Assembly (NCBI RefSeq): GCF_003010915.2
Contig: NZ_CP028426.1
Span: 372,001-436,000, forward strand
Length of the DNA: 64,000 nucleotides
Source of the DNA: Gulosibacter molinativorax
GTDB taxonomy: Bacteria > Actinomycetota > Actinomycetes > Actinomycetales > Microbacteriaceae
Reading direction: 5' to 3'
The first letter of the stretch is position 1; every line of letters starts with the position of its first letter. The notes below the pieces were generated by a model. It had not been told where the DNA came from. It searched no databases and worked only from the letters and a program-made list of their open reading frames with translations. Positions 21,518 to 31,111 of the stretch are shown piece by piece. Both the position numbers and the translations under genes were made by a program.

Positions 21518-22974
21518 ATGACCGATTTGCACGCTCAGTCTCAGGCGGACTGGTTCGATCGCGTCGAGACGGCGGAGAAGATGATCCCGCTCATCTCGAA
21601 GCTGTACCGCGAGCGAAACATCGTGACTTCGATTCACGGCCGCCGACTGATCAATCGATCAGCGATTGAAGTGATTAAGGCTCACCGCGCCGCACGGCGA
21701 AACCACGGCCAGGACCTCGAGCTCGAGCAGTCCATCGCGATCCTTGAGGTGCTCGGCGACCTGAGCATCGAGACCGCGTCGGTAGACATCGCGACGCTTG
21801 CGTACCTGTACTCGCAGGAGGCCGAGGGCACCGACCTCACCGAGTTCATCAAGGACCAGCTCAAGGAAGTTGGCCCCGTCGAGACGACGAACAAGTCGGC
21901 CAACGTAGTGCTCTATGGCTTCGGCCGTATCGGCCGCCTCCTCGCACGCATCCTGATCGACCAGGCGTCGACCGGCCCCGGCCTCCGCCTGCGCGCGATT
22001 GTCGTTCGTAAGAATGGCGAAGACGACATCGAAAAGCGCGCCTCGCTGCTGCGCCGCGACTCGGTCCATGGCCCGTTCAACGGCACGATCAAGGTCGACA
22101 AGGAAAACAACACGATCCTGGCGAACGGCACGCTGATCCAGGTCATCTACTCGAACGACCCGACCACGGTCGACTACACCGCGTACGGCATCGACGACGC
22201 GATCGTCGTTGACAACACCGGTCGCTGGCGCGACGAGGCTGGCCTCAGCCAGCACCTCCAGGCCAAGGGCACGAGCCGCGTGCTGCTCACCGCGCCGGGT
22301 AAGGGCAGCATCCCGAACATCGTGTTCGGCATCAACCAGGACGTCATCACCGACGAGACGAAGATTCTCTCGGCCGCATCCTGCACGACGAACGGCATCA
22401 CCCCGGTGCTCGCCGCGCTCGACCGCAAGTACGGCGTGAAGCACGGTCACGTCGAGACGGTTCACTCGTTCACGAACGACCAGAACCTCATCGACAACTT
22501 CCACAAGGGTGCACGCCGCGGTCGCGCCGCGACGCTCAACATGGTGCTGACCGAGACCGGTGCCGCGAAGGCTGTCTCGAAGGCGCTGCCGCAGTTCGAG
22601 GGCAAACTCACCGGTAACGCGATCCGCGTTCCTACCCGGATGTCTCGATGGCCGTGCTCAACCTCGAGCTCGAGCAGGATGTCACGCGTGAGGACCTCAA
22701 CGACTACCTCCGCAACGTCTCGCTGCACTCGAACCTGCGCCAGCAGATCGACTACGTTGAGTCGCCCGACATCGTCTCGACCGACTTCGTGGGCAACGAC
22801 CGTGCCGGTGTCGTCGACGGTCTCGCTACCATCGCCACCGGTAACCGCGTCGTCCTCTATGTCTGGTACGACAACGAGTTCGGCTACTCGAAGCAGGTCG
22901 TTCGCACGATCGAGCACATCGGTGGGGTACACCCGCTCGTCGTGCCGGTTCGTCGCGAGGTGACCGCGGTCTAG
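21518..22974 (+). pseudogene. gap: Glyceraldehyde-3-phosphate dehydrogenase, frameshifted (long type)
   Basis: It encodes a ~485-residue GAPDH of the long class (like corynebacterial GapX) with an N-terminal extension of about 125 residues. ATG 21518 follows GGAGGG. The Rossmann motif is GFGRIGRLLARIL and the catalytic Cys is in SAASCTTNG. The frame breaks near 22635: after GNAIRVPT the sequence CCTACCCGG reads out of frame, and one more C restores PDVSMAVLNLELE and the C-terminal half, including WYDNEFGYSKQVV, to TAG 22972. The rest is conserved, so this is more likely a base missed in a C run than a dead gene. As written, a truncated product would lack part of the catalytic domain. Confidence 0.85.
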
Positions 22975-23009
22975 TCCATGTTGCCGTTCACGTGAATCGT
23001 CGCGGAACT

Positions 23010-23050
23010 GAGATGGGGCACTCCGGAAGGAGCGCCCCATCTCACGTTTT
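23010..23050 (+). terminator. Intrinsic terminator after gap
   Basis: GAGATGGGGCACTCC and GGAGCGCCCCATCTC form a long stem, with one A/C mismatch, around GGAA, followed by ACGTTTT. It separates gap from the SulP gene. Confidence 0.8.
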
Positions 23051-23077
23051 CCGGGGGACAGGATTAAGGTTGGACTT

Positions 23078-24892
23078 GTGAGCGGTGGGGAGCCATTGGG
23101 GAGACGACCGGGATTGCAGCGGGCAGTTCGTGCGGTTCTTCCCGGTGTGCACACGGCGATGGGGTACCAGCGAGCGTGGTTGTGGTCCGACTTGCGCGCG
23201 GGCGTCGTATTGTCGGCGCTGCTGATTCCAGCGGGCATGGGGTATGCCGTCGCGTCTGGTCTGCCCGCCTACACCGGCCTTTACGCAACCATTGTGCCGC
23301 TGATTGCCTACGCCATTTTTGGGCCTTCGCGCATCCTGGTGCTTGGACCGGACTCGTCCCTGGCGCCAATCATCGCTGCCGCGATTATCCCGCTGGCGGT
23401 CGGGGATTCAGATCATGCGGTGGCGCTCGCCGGGCTACTGGCGATCATGGTCGGAATCCTGCTGTTCGTCGGCGGACTCTTGCGCCTAGGATTTCTGACC
23501 AGTCTCCTGTCGAAGCCCATACAAATCGGCTACCTCAACGCGATTGCGCTCATCGTGCTCGTGTCGCAGATCCCGGGGCTGCTCGGATTCTCGTCTTCCG
23601 GCGCTGCGCTTGCTGAGCGTGTCACTGGCATTGTCAGGGCGGTCACGAATGGTGAGGTGCAGGTGATTCCCGCACTGATCGGTTTCGGCTCGATCCTGGT
23701 GATGCTGTTTTTCAAGTGGGTCATTCGCCAAGCTGGACTCGGGATTCTCCTGGCCGTTCTGGTTGCGAGTGTGATTACCGCCGTATGGCAGCTCGGGGGC
23801 GTGATCCCCGTGGTCGGGCCGATGCCGGGCGGACTGCCGACTCCCGCGCTAGGAGGGCTGGCCTGGGGTGACGTCGGCATGCTGGTAGCGCCCGCCCTTG
23901 GTCTTGCGTTGATTGCGTTCGCTGATACCTCGGTCCTCTCTCGAACGATGGCCGCTCGGAGAGGCGAGTCGGTCGATGGAAGTCGCGAAATGATCGGTCT
24001 TGGAATTGCCAATGCTGCAGGTGGGGCCTTTGGCGGCTTCCCGATCTCGGCCTCAACCTCGAGGACCCCGGTCGCGGAGCAGGCCGGATCCAAGACTCAG
24101 TTCACGGGTGTGGTCGGGGCGGTGGCCGTGTTGCTCTTCATGCTCGTCGTGCCGGGCGTGACCGCCTACCTCCCCAATGCGGCGCTGGCCGCAGTCGTGA
24201 TCGTGGCGGCCTCGAGCCTCATCGACGTTCCGGCCTACGTACGTCTCTGGCGCAATGATCCACCCGAGGCGGTGCTGTCGTCGTTCGCGTTCGTCGGGGT
24301 GTTCCTCGTTGGGGTGCTCGAAGGCATCGTGCTGGCGATCGTGCTTTCGTTTGTCGCCATGGCGTGGCGGGTGAGCCGGCCATATCGGGCCGAGCTCGGC
24401 CATGTGAGAGGACTGCGCGGATACCACGACGTCACGCGCCACGAAGCCGAGCGCATCGATGGCGTGGTCATCGCTCGGTTCGACGCACCGCTGTTTTTTG
24501 CCAACGCGAGTCTCTTCACGGACTTCATGCGGCGCACTGTTGATGCCGCGGTGAACGCAGCCGCCTTGGAGGGACGCCCCGCGATCGAGACCGTCATCCT
24601 GGCTTCGGAGCCGATCACCGATATCGACTCCACCGCGATGGACGAGATTCTGACCCTCGATACCTACCTTTCAGCGCGCGGCATGAAGTTGATCTTCGCC
24701 GAAATGAAGGGTCCCGTGCGCGATCACTTTGCCAACTATGAGCTCGTGCAGCGTTTCCCGCCCGATCGATTCGCGCCCACGGTCGGGGCAGCAGTCGACG
24801 CGATCACGGGTCAGCTACGCACGGACATCGCTGGCCCGGATGTTCTCGGAACGGATGGTAGCGATCGCGACCGCAGGCTGCCGGAGGGTTAA
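23078..24892 (+). CDS. SulP-family inorganic anion transporter with STAS domain
   Basis: A 604-residue membrane protein. About a dozen hydrophobic segments span residues ~40-430, beginning with the SulP signature region LSALLIPAGMGYAVASGLPAYTGLYA. A cytoplasmic STAS domain follows (residues ~460-590; IDSTAMDEILTLDTYL). SulP proteins carry sulfate, bicarbonate or other anions; nothing nearby (no cys genes, no carbonic anhydrase) fixes the substrate. The start is GTG 23078 with AAGG about 8 nt upstream. Confidence 0.9.
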   Translation: MSGGEPLGRRPGLQRAVRAVLPGVHTAMGYQRAWLWSDLRAGVVLSALLIPAGMGYAVASGLPAYTGLYATIVPLIAYAIFGPSRILVLGPDSSLAPIIAAAIIPLAVGDSDHAVALAGLLAIMVGILLFVGGLLRLGFLTSLLSKPIQIGYLNAIALIVLVSQIPGLLGFSSSGAALAERVTGIVRAVTNGEVQVIPALIGFGSILVMLFFKWVIRQAGLGILLAVLVASVITAVWQLGGVIPVVGPMPGGLPTPALGGLAWGDVGMLVAPALGLALIAFADTSVLSRTMAARRGESVDGSREMIGLGIANAAGGAFGGFPISASTSRTPVAEQAGSKTQFTGVVGAVAVLLFMLVVPGVTAYLPNAALAAVVIVAASSLIDVPAYVRLWRNDPPEAVLSSFAFVGVFLVGVLEGIVLAIVLSFVAMAWRVSRPYRAELGHVRGLRGYHDVTRHEAERIDGVVIARFDAPLFFANASLFTDFMRRTVDAAVNAAALEGRPAIETVILASEPITDIDSTAMDEILTLDTYLSARGMKLIFAEMKGPVRDHFANYELVQRFPPDRFAPTVGAAVDAITGQLRTDIAGPDVLGTDGSDRDRRLPEG

Positions 24893-25001
24893 CCGAGGGT
24901 TCTCAAATCCGCGTGGCAATAGGTCTGTAGACTCAGCTCTGTTTTCTGCCCGGCCATCCCGTCGGCGCATCCCGATCTCAGAAGTGAGGTATTAGCTCCG
25001 C

Positions 25002-25073
25002 ATGGAGTCCCCCGAACGATCTATCTGGCCCGCCCTGCTCACTGACGACGCGGTGAGGCGGGTGGGCTCATGA
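25002..25073 (+). CDS. Possible 23-residue leader peptide before the CNNM gene
   Basis: ATG 25002 opens a 23-codon frame ending in TGA 25071-25073, which overlaps the ATG of the CNNM/CorC gene (ATGA). GTGAGG lies about 10 nt upstream. The overlap would allow translational coupling, and leader peptides control some Mg2+ transport genes in other bacteria. Reality and role are unproven. Confidence 0.3.
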   Translation: MESPERSIWPALLTDDAVRRVGS

Positions 25074-26491
25074 TCACAGCAGTGGGAACATTGTTGCTCG
25101 GGCTGCTTGTCATCGCCGTCATCATTGTCGCGAACGGGTACTTCGTTGCTCAAGAGTTCGCATACATGTCGGTGGATCGCACGCAACTTCGGGCTCGCGC
25201 TGAAGGCGGAGATAAGAGGGCTGCTCGGGCATTAGCGATCACCGATCGCACATCATTCATGCTCTCAGGGGCCCAGCTCGGCATCACTGTCACAGGACTT
25301 CTGGTCGGTTTCGTCGCTGAGCCGCTCGTTGGAGAATCACTCGGAATGCTGCTGGGCGGCGTTGGCGTTCCAGCCGGGGTGTCGGTCGCCGTTGGAACCG
25401 TACTGGCGTTGGCGTTGTCGACGATCGTGCAGATGATTTTCGGTGAACTATTTCCGAAGAACTACACCATTGCGGCGCCCATGAAATCCGCACTGGCCTT
25501 GGCGCGTTCGACATCCATGTACCTCGCGGTCACGGGCTGGCTAATCAAGTTCTTCGATGTGTCCTCGAATGCGGTGCTGCGGTTGTTTCGGATCGAACCG
25601 ATTGAAGACCTCGACTCGTCTGCCACAGTTGAGGATCTCGACCACATTGTGACCAGTTCCCGGCTGAGCGGCGCCTTGGATGACCACACATACATGGTGT
25701 TGGACCGACTTCTGGACTTTCCCGACCGGAATGTCGGCCACGCGATGATTCCTCGCTCGCGTACGGATGTCCTCTCGGCGGGGGACACCGTCGGCCACGC
25801 GCGGGATCTGATGGCCACCGGTCACACGCGATACCCGATCATCGACGATGACCACGTGCCGGTTGGGGTCATTCACCTCCTCGACGTCCTCTCCACGGAG
25901 CTGTCAGAGACCTCGCTGGTGACTGAGCTGATGCGCCCCGCGTTGGTCGTTCCTGAATTGATGCGGTTGCCTGACACCGTTGCGAAGTTGCAGCAAGAGG
26001 ACGAGAAGCTCGCCTGTGTAATTGACGAATACGGTGGGTTCATCGGCGTCATCACTCTCGAGGATCTGGCCGAGGAGATCCTTGGCGACGTCACCGACGA
26101 GCACGATCTTCCTCCCTCGCCGGACATCGCCGGGACGAGTCAAAATGAGTGGCTGGTCGACGGTGACTCTCCCCTTGATGAAGTTGAACGCGCGATTGGG
26201 CATGACCTCCCCGAAGGTGACTTTGAGACCGTCTCCGGGCTGGTGCTTGCCCACGCGGGGGGTCTCGTTGAAGAGGGCGAGACCTACGACATCCAGTTGG
26301 CCGCCCAACCCGAGGACTTCATCGACGCGAAACGTGCTGCAGTGCGGATTGTGCGCATCCATGTGGAATCCATTGAGCGCAACGTGCCAGCGGCCGTGCG
26401 ATTGACGTTGATTGACGACAACTCATCATCGGGCGAGACGCAAGCCCGATCGGCCGGCGATGATGAGACTCAGGCAGAGGAAGGTCGCTAG
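25070..26491 (+). CDS. Hemolysin/CorC family (CNNM) ion-transport protein, full length
   Basis: A 473-residue protein with a DUF21 membrane domain (residues ~1-190, about four transmembrane segments including LGLLVIAVIIVANGYFVAQE), a pair of CBS domains (residues ~205-335) and a C-terminal CorC_HlyC domain (residues ~350-430). CNNM/CorC proteins are linked to Mg2+ or Co2+ efflux; true haemolysin activity is not implied. It forms an operon with the shorter paralogue 3 nt downstream, a pairing common in actinobacteria. Confidence 0.9.
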   Translation: MITAVGTLLLGLLVIAVIIVANGYFVAQEFAYMSVDRTQLRARAEGGDKRAARALAITDRTSFMLSGAQLGITVTGLLVGFVAEPLVGESLGMLLGGVGVPAGVSVAVGTVLALALSTIVQMIFGELFPKNYTIAAPMKSALALARSTSMYLAVTGWLIKFFDVSSNAVLRLFRIEPIEDLDSSATVEDLDHIVTSSRLSGALDDHTYMVLDRLLDFPDRNVGHAMIPRSRTDVLSAGDTVGHARDLMATGHTRYPIIDDDHVPVGVIHLLDVLSTELSETSLVTELMRPALVVPELMRLPDTVAKLQQEDEKLACVIDEYGGFIGVITLEDLAEEILGDVTDEHDLPPSPDIAGTSQNEWLVDGDSPLDEVERAIGHDLPEGDFETVSGLVLAHAGGLVEEGETYDIQLAAQPEDFIDAKRAAVRIVRIHVESIERNVPAAVRLTLIDDNSSSGETQARSAGDDETQAEEGR

Positions 26492-26494
26492 CTC

Positions 26495-27559
26495 ATGACC
26501 GAATGGTATTTCGCTCTTCCCGCAACGCTGTTGCTGATTGCGTTGTCGGCTTTCTTCGTCATTATCGAGTTCGCTCTCCTGGCAGCTCGACGGAACCGGT
26601 TAGAAGAGACCGCCGAAACTTCGGCATCTTCTCGCGCCGCACTACGCAGCCTCAACGAACTCACATTGATGTTGGCCGGTGCTCAGCTCGGTATCACCGC
26701 GTGCACGTTTGCTCTGGGAGCTATTACGAAGCCCTGGGTGCATGATGCACTGATGCCGGGGTTCGAGGCAATGGGGATCCCAATGGCTGTGGCCGAGGTC
26801 GCATCCTTCGTCCTGGCTCTCTTTGTCGTCACGTTCTTACATCTTGTCATCGGCGAGATGGCGCCCAAGTCCTGGGCGATCACTCACCCGGAATCAGCAA
26901 TCAGGTTGATTGCGCTACCGGCCCGAGGGTTCATCAATGTATTCCGACCCCTGCTGTCGTGGATCAACCGAATCGCCAATCGATTGGTTACGGCGACGGG
27001 TGAAGAACCAGTGAATCGGGCGGCGGCGCGAGGTTACGATGCGGACACGCTGTACATGCTCGTCGAACACTCGAGGAACACCGGTGCTCTGGACGATGCC
27101 GCAGCGACGCAGATAGCCGGAGTCATTGAACTTGAACGCGCCACGGTCGGCCAAGCGGTCGATGCACCCGGCAACGATCCCAGCACATTACCGGCCACGG
27201 CCACGGTAGCGGATGTCCAGGCGGCTGCGCGGAACTCCGGGCACCTTCGGGTGTTGCTCTCAGATGACGAGTGGGCGACCCCTCGGGTGGTGCACGTACG
27301 CGACACGCTTCGGGCCGACAAGACAGAGCTGGCTAGGACCTGGTCGCGACCTGCCTTGACGCTGACGGACACAACTCCCATTCAGGAGGCACTGGAAACG
27401 ATGCGGGTGGCGCGTGAACAACTCGTTGTGATCGTGTCCGCCACAAATCAACAGTCCGTCCGTGGCGTCCTGACCTGGGACTACATCTTGGACCATTTGT
27501 GGCCGAACATTGAAAAGGAACTCGACCGCGCCCAGGCGCGTCGTGAGAGCGAGAGCTAA
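26495..27559 (+). CDS. CNNM/CorC family protein, short paralogue
   Basis: A 354-residue protein with a DUF21 membrane domain (SAFFVIIEFALLAARRNR; LAGAQLGITACTFALGA) and a CBS pair ending near residue 335 (VRGVLTWDYILDHLW). It lacks the C-terminal CorC_HlyC domain of the preceding gene, so the two may work as a heteromer. ATG 26495 lies 3 nt after the upstream stop. Confidence 0.88.
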   Translation: MTEWYFALPATLLLIALSAFFVIIEFALLAARRNRLEETAETSASSRAALRSLNELTLMLAGAQLGITACTFALGAITKPWVHDALMPGFEAMGIPMAVAEVASFVLALFVVTFLHLVIGEMAPKSWAITHPESAIRLIALPARGFINVFRPLLSWINRIANRLVTATGEEPVNRAAARGYDADTLYMLVEHSRNTGALDDAAATQIAGVIELERATVGQAVDAPGNDPSTLPATATVADVQAAARNSGHLRVLLSDDEWATPRVVHVRDTLRADKTELARTWSRPALTLTDTTPIQEALETMRVAREQLVVIVSATNQQSVRGVLTWDYILDHLWPNIEKELDRAQARRESES

Positions 27560-27573
27560 AGCTCGCTCTCACG
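27542..27573. terminator. Hairpin overlapping the CNNM stop codon
   Basis: CGTGAGAGCGAG and CTCGCTCTCACG form a perfect 12-bp stem around an 8-nt loop. It spans the stop codon of the CNNM gene and faces the convergent minus-strand genes. There is no clear T-run, so it may act bidirectionally or with Rho. Confidence 0.55.
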
Positions 27574-27653
27574 ATGAAAAGGGGGCATAGCACCCGACAA
27601 GCTGCGCCGACGGTTTTCAGTGCATCGCCTGAGCCCCCGACACCTAGCCCGAC

Positions 27654-27944
27654 CTAGGAAATCGGCAGCCAGCGATTCCTGACGCGCTTCGTCACGGCCG
27701 CGTGTTCGACCACGCAAAAGTTCGCAGCGCTGTCGCGCGTGTGCACACCAACGGACACGGCTTCGGCGTCGGAAAGTCCGGTGAATCGCGTCACGACCAC
27801 AGGCATCCCGCGTTCGAGCGCGATGTCGCACGCCTCGACAGTGGCTACTTCGGCGCAGGCTTCGCGGATGCGTGGCTGCACATCCTGAGGGGCGATCGGC
27901 GCAATGAAACGGCCAAGCCTCAATGTGACTCGGTAGGACGGCAT
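27654..27944 (-). CDS. Hypothetical protein (96 aa)
   Basis: A 96-residue protein, moderately charged, with no transmembrane segment and no family I recognise. It starts 3 nt after the stop of the glycosylase-like gene on the same strand, so the two probably form one transcription unit, which supports its reality. It is convergent with the CNNM pair. Confidence 0.6.
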   Translation of the reverse strand: MPSYRVTLRLGRFIAPIAPQDVQPRIREACAEVATVEACDIALERGMPVVVTRFTGLSDAEAVSVGVHTRDSAANFCVVEHAAVTKRVRNRWLPIS

Positions 27945-27947
27945 CGG

Positions 27948-28906
27948 TTACTCGCCGTGGTTGAGCGCAGAAGGCATTGCCGAGGCGATGCCTGACACAG
28001 ATCGGGCTCTCGCGATCACAGCGAGGAGGCGCTCACGCAGCGCTTGCCCTCGCACCGCGTACTCCCGCTGCAGTCGCACATACTCGGCCTTGCCCTCTGC
28101 CGTTTCGATCGCAATCGGCGGCACGCCGTAGTCCGTCACCTCATAAGGTGAGGCCCGCATGTCCGTCCATCGGATCTCCCGCGCCAACGCGAAGGCGTCG
28201 AGCAGCAACTCACCGGGCACCAATGGCCCGAGCTTGATACACCATTTGTAGAGATCCATATTGGCGTGCAGGCATCCTGCCTGGTCCACAGCGCACTGCG
28301 ACTCGCGGGTGGGCTGTTGGACGTTGAGCGGCCGCGCCTCCTCGGTGAAGAACCGAAACGCGTCATAGTGAGTGCAATTGATCTGATGCGACTCGACGAC
28401 AGCATCCGTTCCTCGCTGCCCTAACCGAAGCGGCACCCGATGCCGGCGCTCCTCCTGCTTGTAGACCATCGCCCACTCGTGCAGGCCGAAGCATCCGAAC
28501 CTTGCTGGCCGAGTCGCAATCGATTGGGTCAGATCCTCGATGCTTCGAACGAGGTCAGCCTTCGCCGCAAGAAACGCGACCACGTCCACCTGGACGCGAC
28601 CCGACTCATCCACCCGATACCAGCGCTTGTCGCGCCAGGTCGGGGAGTCTTCGAGGCGACGACCGACGCCGGGGTGCCAGCGCCGCAAGACCGCGGGTTT
28701 GTAGGAGTAGTAGGTAAAGAGGAAGTCGTCGATCGCGTGCTTTGACCGGCGGCGCGGAAGTCTCGATAGACCTGCGTGAGCGCGTCTGCACGGACCCGGT
28801 GCTGCTGCTCGTGCCGCCGCCAGTCGCTCTCGGTGAGTGCGCGACCGTCGTCGAATGCGGATGCGCGGGCGGCGCGATCGACCAGTTCAGAAGGCACGTG
28901 GAGCAT
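27948..28906 (-). pseudogene. 3-methyladenine DNA glycosylase-like protein, frameshifted
   Basis: This is a ~318-residue protein of the actinobacterial family usually annotated 3-methyladenine DNA glycosylase, recognised by DDFLFTYYSYKPAVLRRWHPG; biochemical support for that name is weak to my knowledge. Translation from ATG 28906 gives MLHVPSELVDRAARASAF through VYRDFRAAGQ and then breaks. Adding one A to the CAAAG run (plus strand TTT at 28741-28743) restores QKHAIDDFLF and continues in frame to the stop at 27948. The frame downstream is long and intact (CLHANMDLYKWCIKLGPL), so either the shift is very recent or it is a consensus error. Confidence 0.75.
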
Positions 28907-28972
28907 GATGACAACCAGTGTATTGCCTGCCTCGGTCGGCGGCTCGGTTTGCGAACGTCGGGGATGAGCAGC

Positions 28973-29533
28973 ATGCTGGACTGCGTGAATTCGACTCCAA
29001 CGCACTGGCACACCGATCGCGAAGCCCAGGAAATCTGGGATGTCGTCGACATCAACGGGCGCTCGGTGGGGCGCACGACGAAGCGAGGCGCACCCAGTTT
29101 TGCTCCAGGCGAGTTTCACATCGTCGTCGGTACGTGCGTGTTCACTCCACGCGGCGAGGTGCTCGTGACGCGCCGAGCGCCGAACAAGACCCATCCGGGA
29201 AAGTGGGAGTTCTCGGCGGGCAGCGCGCTCACCGGCGAATCAAGCGTTGAGGCGGCGCGTCGTGAGCTGGCCGAGGAGACGGGGCTCGAATTCGGGATTG
29301 AGGAGTTCCAGACCGTTGGGCGTCTCGTCGAGCCGATCGCGCTCTTTGATATCTATGCGGTGCAGATCCCCACCGTTGCCAGCGTGACCCTGCAGGCCGG
29401 CGAGGTGGACGACTACCGCTGGGTCGATCTGGATGCCGTGCTCGAGCAGCCGCGCGAGGTCGCCTTCACGGGGCCATGGAACCGACGCATTGACCAGATT
29501 CAGGATGTTCTGCGAAAGCTTGTCGAGGGATAG
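28973..29533 (+). CDS. Nudix hydrolase
   Basis: A ~186-residue Nudix protein. The box GSALTGESSVEAARRELAEE followed by TGLE matches GX5EX7REUXEEXGU. TREAQEIWDVVD-type N-terminus plus FTGPWNRRI resembles IDI/YfcD-like Nudix enzymes acting on small phosphate esters; the substrate is unknown. The frame is open far upstream, overlapping the minus-strand gene, but the conserved part begins only here. ATG 28973 follows GGGGATGAG; ATG 28964 and GTG 28985 are alternatives. Confidence 0.85.
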   Translation: MLDCVNSTPTHWHTDREAQEIWDVVDINGRSVGRTTKRGAPSFAPGEFHIVVGTCVFTPRGEVLVTRRAPNKTHPGKWEFSAGSALTGESSVEAARRELAEETGLEFGIEEFQTVGRLVEPIALFDIYAVQIPTVASVTLQAGEVDDYRWVDLDAVLEQPREVAFTGPWNRRIDQIQDVLRKLVEG

Positions 29534-29574
29534 CGACGGGTGTAATTAGAGGTGAGGATGCTCGACCGGGCACG

Positions 29575-30279
29575 CTAGCGAGCCTCGGCTAGAAGCGAAG
29601 AGAGCCTGCGCGCAACCAGCACCGCAAAGACCGACCAGGGGAGTAGCGACGCCAGCGCGAACACGAGGCCCACTGTGCCGAAGTTCGAAGGCACAGCCAT
29701 GAGTATCGCCGCGAGCAGCCCCCACACGGCGGTTGGCCGGCCGAAGACGGGGCTGCGGAACATCAACGACGCGAACACCAGCAGCGCCGCGAAGTTGAGA
29801 ACGTAGTAGACGTCAAACGCCGTTCCGGTCCAGGTGGCGAGCATGCCCTCGGCGACAGCAAGCAGTGCCGTCTGCTCGGTCGGGCCTGCCGCCGAATAGA
29901 GCTGCGCGAGCTGCAGCATTTCGACCGGACGTGGGGAAGCCATGTACGCCGCCATGCCGAGAGTTCCAAACGCGAGGGCGACGGCCACCGCCGACCGACT
30001 GACTCGCCACAGCACCACCGCCAGCGCGAGGTAGACGAAGAACGTCAGCAGATTGCTTAGCGGGTAGAGAAGGTCGAGCGCAAGGAGACCCTGCACCGGC
30101 TCTTCAGTGAGCAGCTCGAGGAACTCGGCGGCGGTCTCGGGTGGCGGCCAGATCACGTAGAACACGATCTGCAGGGCGATGAGCGCGACGCTCACCACGG
30201 CCGACCAGATGCCGACGCGCACCAGCCCCGACCACTTTCGGATGTCGTTCAGGAGCTCATCCTCCTGAGATGCGTTCAT
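29575..30279 (-). CDS. Integral membrane protein of unknown function
   Basis: A 234-residue protein with about five to six hydrophobic segments, for example IWSAVVSVALIALQIVFYVIW near residue 25 and LLTFFVYLALAVVLW. I do not recognise a named family; the arrangement resembles DUF4386-type membrane proteins. The start ATG 30279 (MNASQEDELL) was chosen because upstream translation is unconserved-looking and overlaps the SixA-like gene. It lies alone and convergent with the Nudix gene. Confidence 0.75.
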   Translation of the reverse strand: MNASQEDELLNDIRKWSGLVRVGIWSAVVSVALIALQIVFYVIWPPPETAAEFLELLTEEPVQGLLALDLLYPLSNLLTFFVYLALAVVLWRVSRSAVAVALAFGTLGMAAYMASPRPVEMLQLAQLYSAAGPTEQTALLAVAEGMLATWTGTAFDVYYVLNFAALLVFASLMFRSPVFGRPTAVWGLLAAILMAVPSNFGTVGLVFALASLLPWSVFAVLVARRLSSLLAEAR

Positions 30280-30359
30280 TGGCGTGGCCTTCCGTGAGAG
30301 CAGCCTGTTGTTCTTGCGAGTTGGGTGACGGAGCCGGGGCGAGTCGACGGATGCAATGG

Positions 30360-30866
30360 TCAGCCCCGCGGCACGACGAAATCGACCAGCGTGCACGTCT
30401 CGCGGCCAAGGTCCCGCCAGTCGACGTCGAACTCGAGGGTCGCGATGGCGCTCGTTGGGAATTTCTCTGCCATGCGCATCCACCCGGGATTGGAATCGGG
30501 AACCCCGAGGGTCACGACGAGATCCTCGACGGTGGGGAAATGGCCGATCCAAAGGACGGACTGCGTCTCAGGGACGACCTCGCGAAGGATGCGCAGCGCC
30601 TGCGGTGTCGAGGCCTCGTAGATTTCGTCGAGGAAGTCGACTTGGCGGGCCTCGAGACCCTGCTTTTCAACCCGTGCCCACGTCTGGCGAGTGCGAGTCG
30701 ACGACGAGCTCAGCACGCGCTCAATCGGTTGACCGAGAGACGTGAGATATTCGCCTGCCGCAAGCGCGTCTCGGCGCCCCCGCGCATTGAGCGGTCGCTC
30801 GTGGTCTGGGTCGCCGGTAGACCAATCGGACTTCGCGTGCCGCATGACGTGCAAGATTCGAGGCAT
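30360..30866 (-). CDS. SixA-like histidine phosphatase
   Basis: A 168-residue member of the histidine phosphatase superfamily. The catalytic RHG-type motif reads LHVMRHAKSDW at the N-terminus (RHA, as in SixA), with Arg in RPLNARGRRDA and the second His in WIGHFPTVEDL. SixA removes phosphate from histidine phosphotransfer proteins in E. coli; here the target is unknown. I start at ATG 30866 (MPRILHVMRHA), not at the far-upstream frame crossing the tRNA region. Confidence 0.88.
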   Translation of the reverse strand: MPRILHVMRHAKSDWSTGDPDHERPLNARGRRDALAAGEYLTSLGQPIERVLSSSSTRTRQTWARVEKQGLEARQVDFLDEIYEASTPQALRILREVVPETQSVLWIGHFPTVEDLVVTLGVPDSNPGWMRMAEKFPTSAIATLEFDVDWRDLGRETCTLVDFVVPRG

Positions 30867-30956
30867 GGCCTCAAGCGTAGGAGTTGCGAAGCGTAAATGG
30901 TGCGGATGCTCGTGGCTGTGGATAAATCCGCGGTGCGCTACCGTCTGTGGATGATT

Positions 30957-30983
30957 TTGACTGCCGAGATTTTGCGTTAGGAT
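30957..30983 (+). promoter_or_regulatory. Likely promoter of the tRNA-Pro region
   Basis: TTGACT (30957-30962) and TAGGAT (30978-30983) are spaced by 15 bp and resemble -35 and -10 elements, 38 bp ahead of the first tRNA-like copy. Confidence 0.45.
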
Positions 30984-31020
30984 AGTGAGGTTGCTTCGGC
31001 AGCAGCCGGTAAACCGGCAT

Positions 31021-31089
31021 CGGGCTGTGGCGCAGTTTGGTAGCGCACTTGACTGGGGGTTAAGGGGTTTACCCCCCCGGACGGCCCAA
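31021..31089 (+). pseudogene. Degenerate tRNA-Pro-like copy lacking a T-arm
   Basis: The first ~46 nt nearly match the intact tRNA-Pro downstream, including acceptor CGGGCTG, the D-arm and an anticodon loop with GGG in a pairable stem. After the anticodon arm the sequence becomes GGGTTTACCCCCCCGGA and has no TTCAAAT T-loop. CGGCCCA at the end can still pair with most of the acceptor. It looks like a decayed or rearranged tandem duplicate. Confidence 0.6.
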
Positions 31090-31111
31090 ATACAACTGAA
31101 AATCGATGCCA

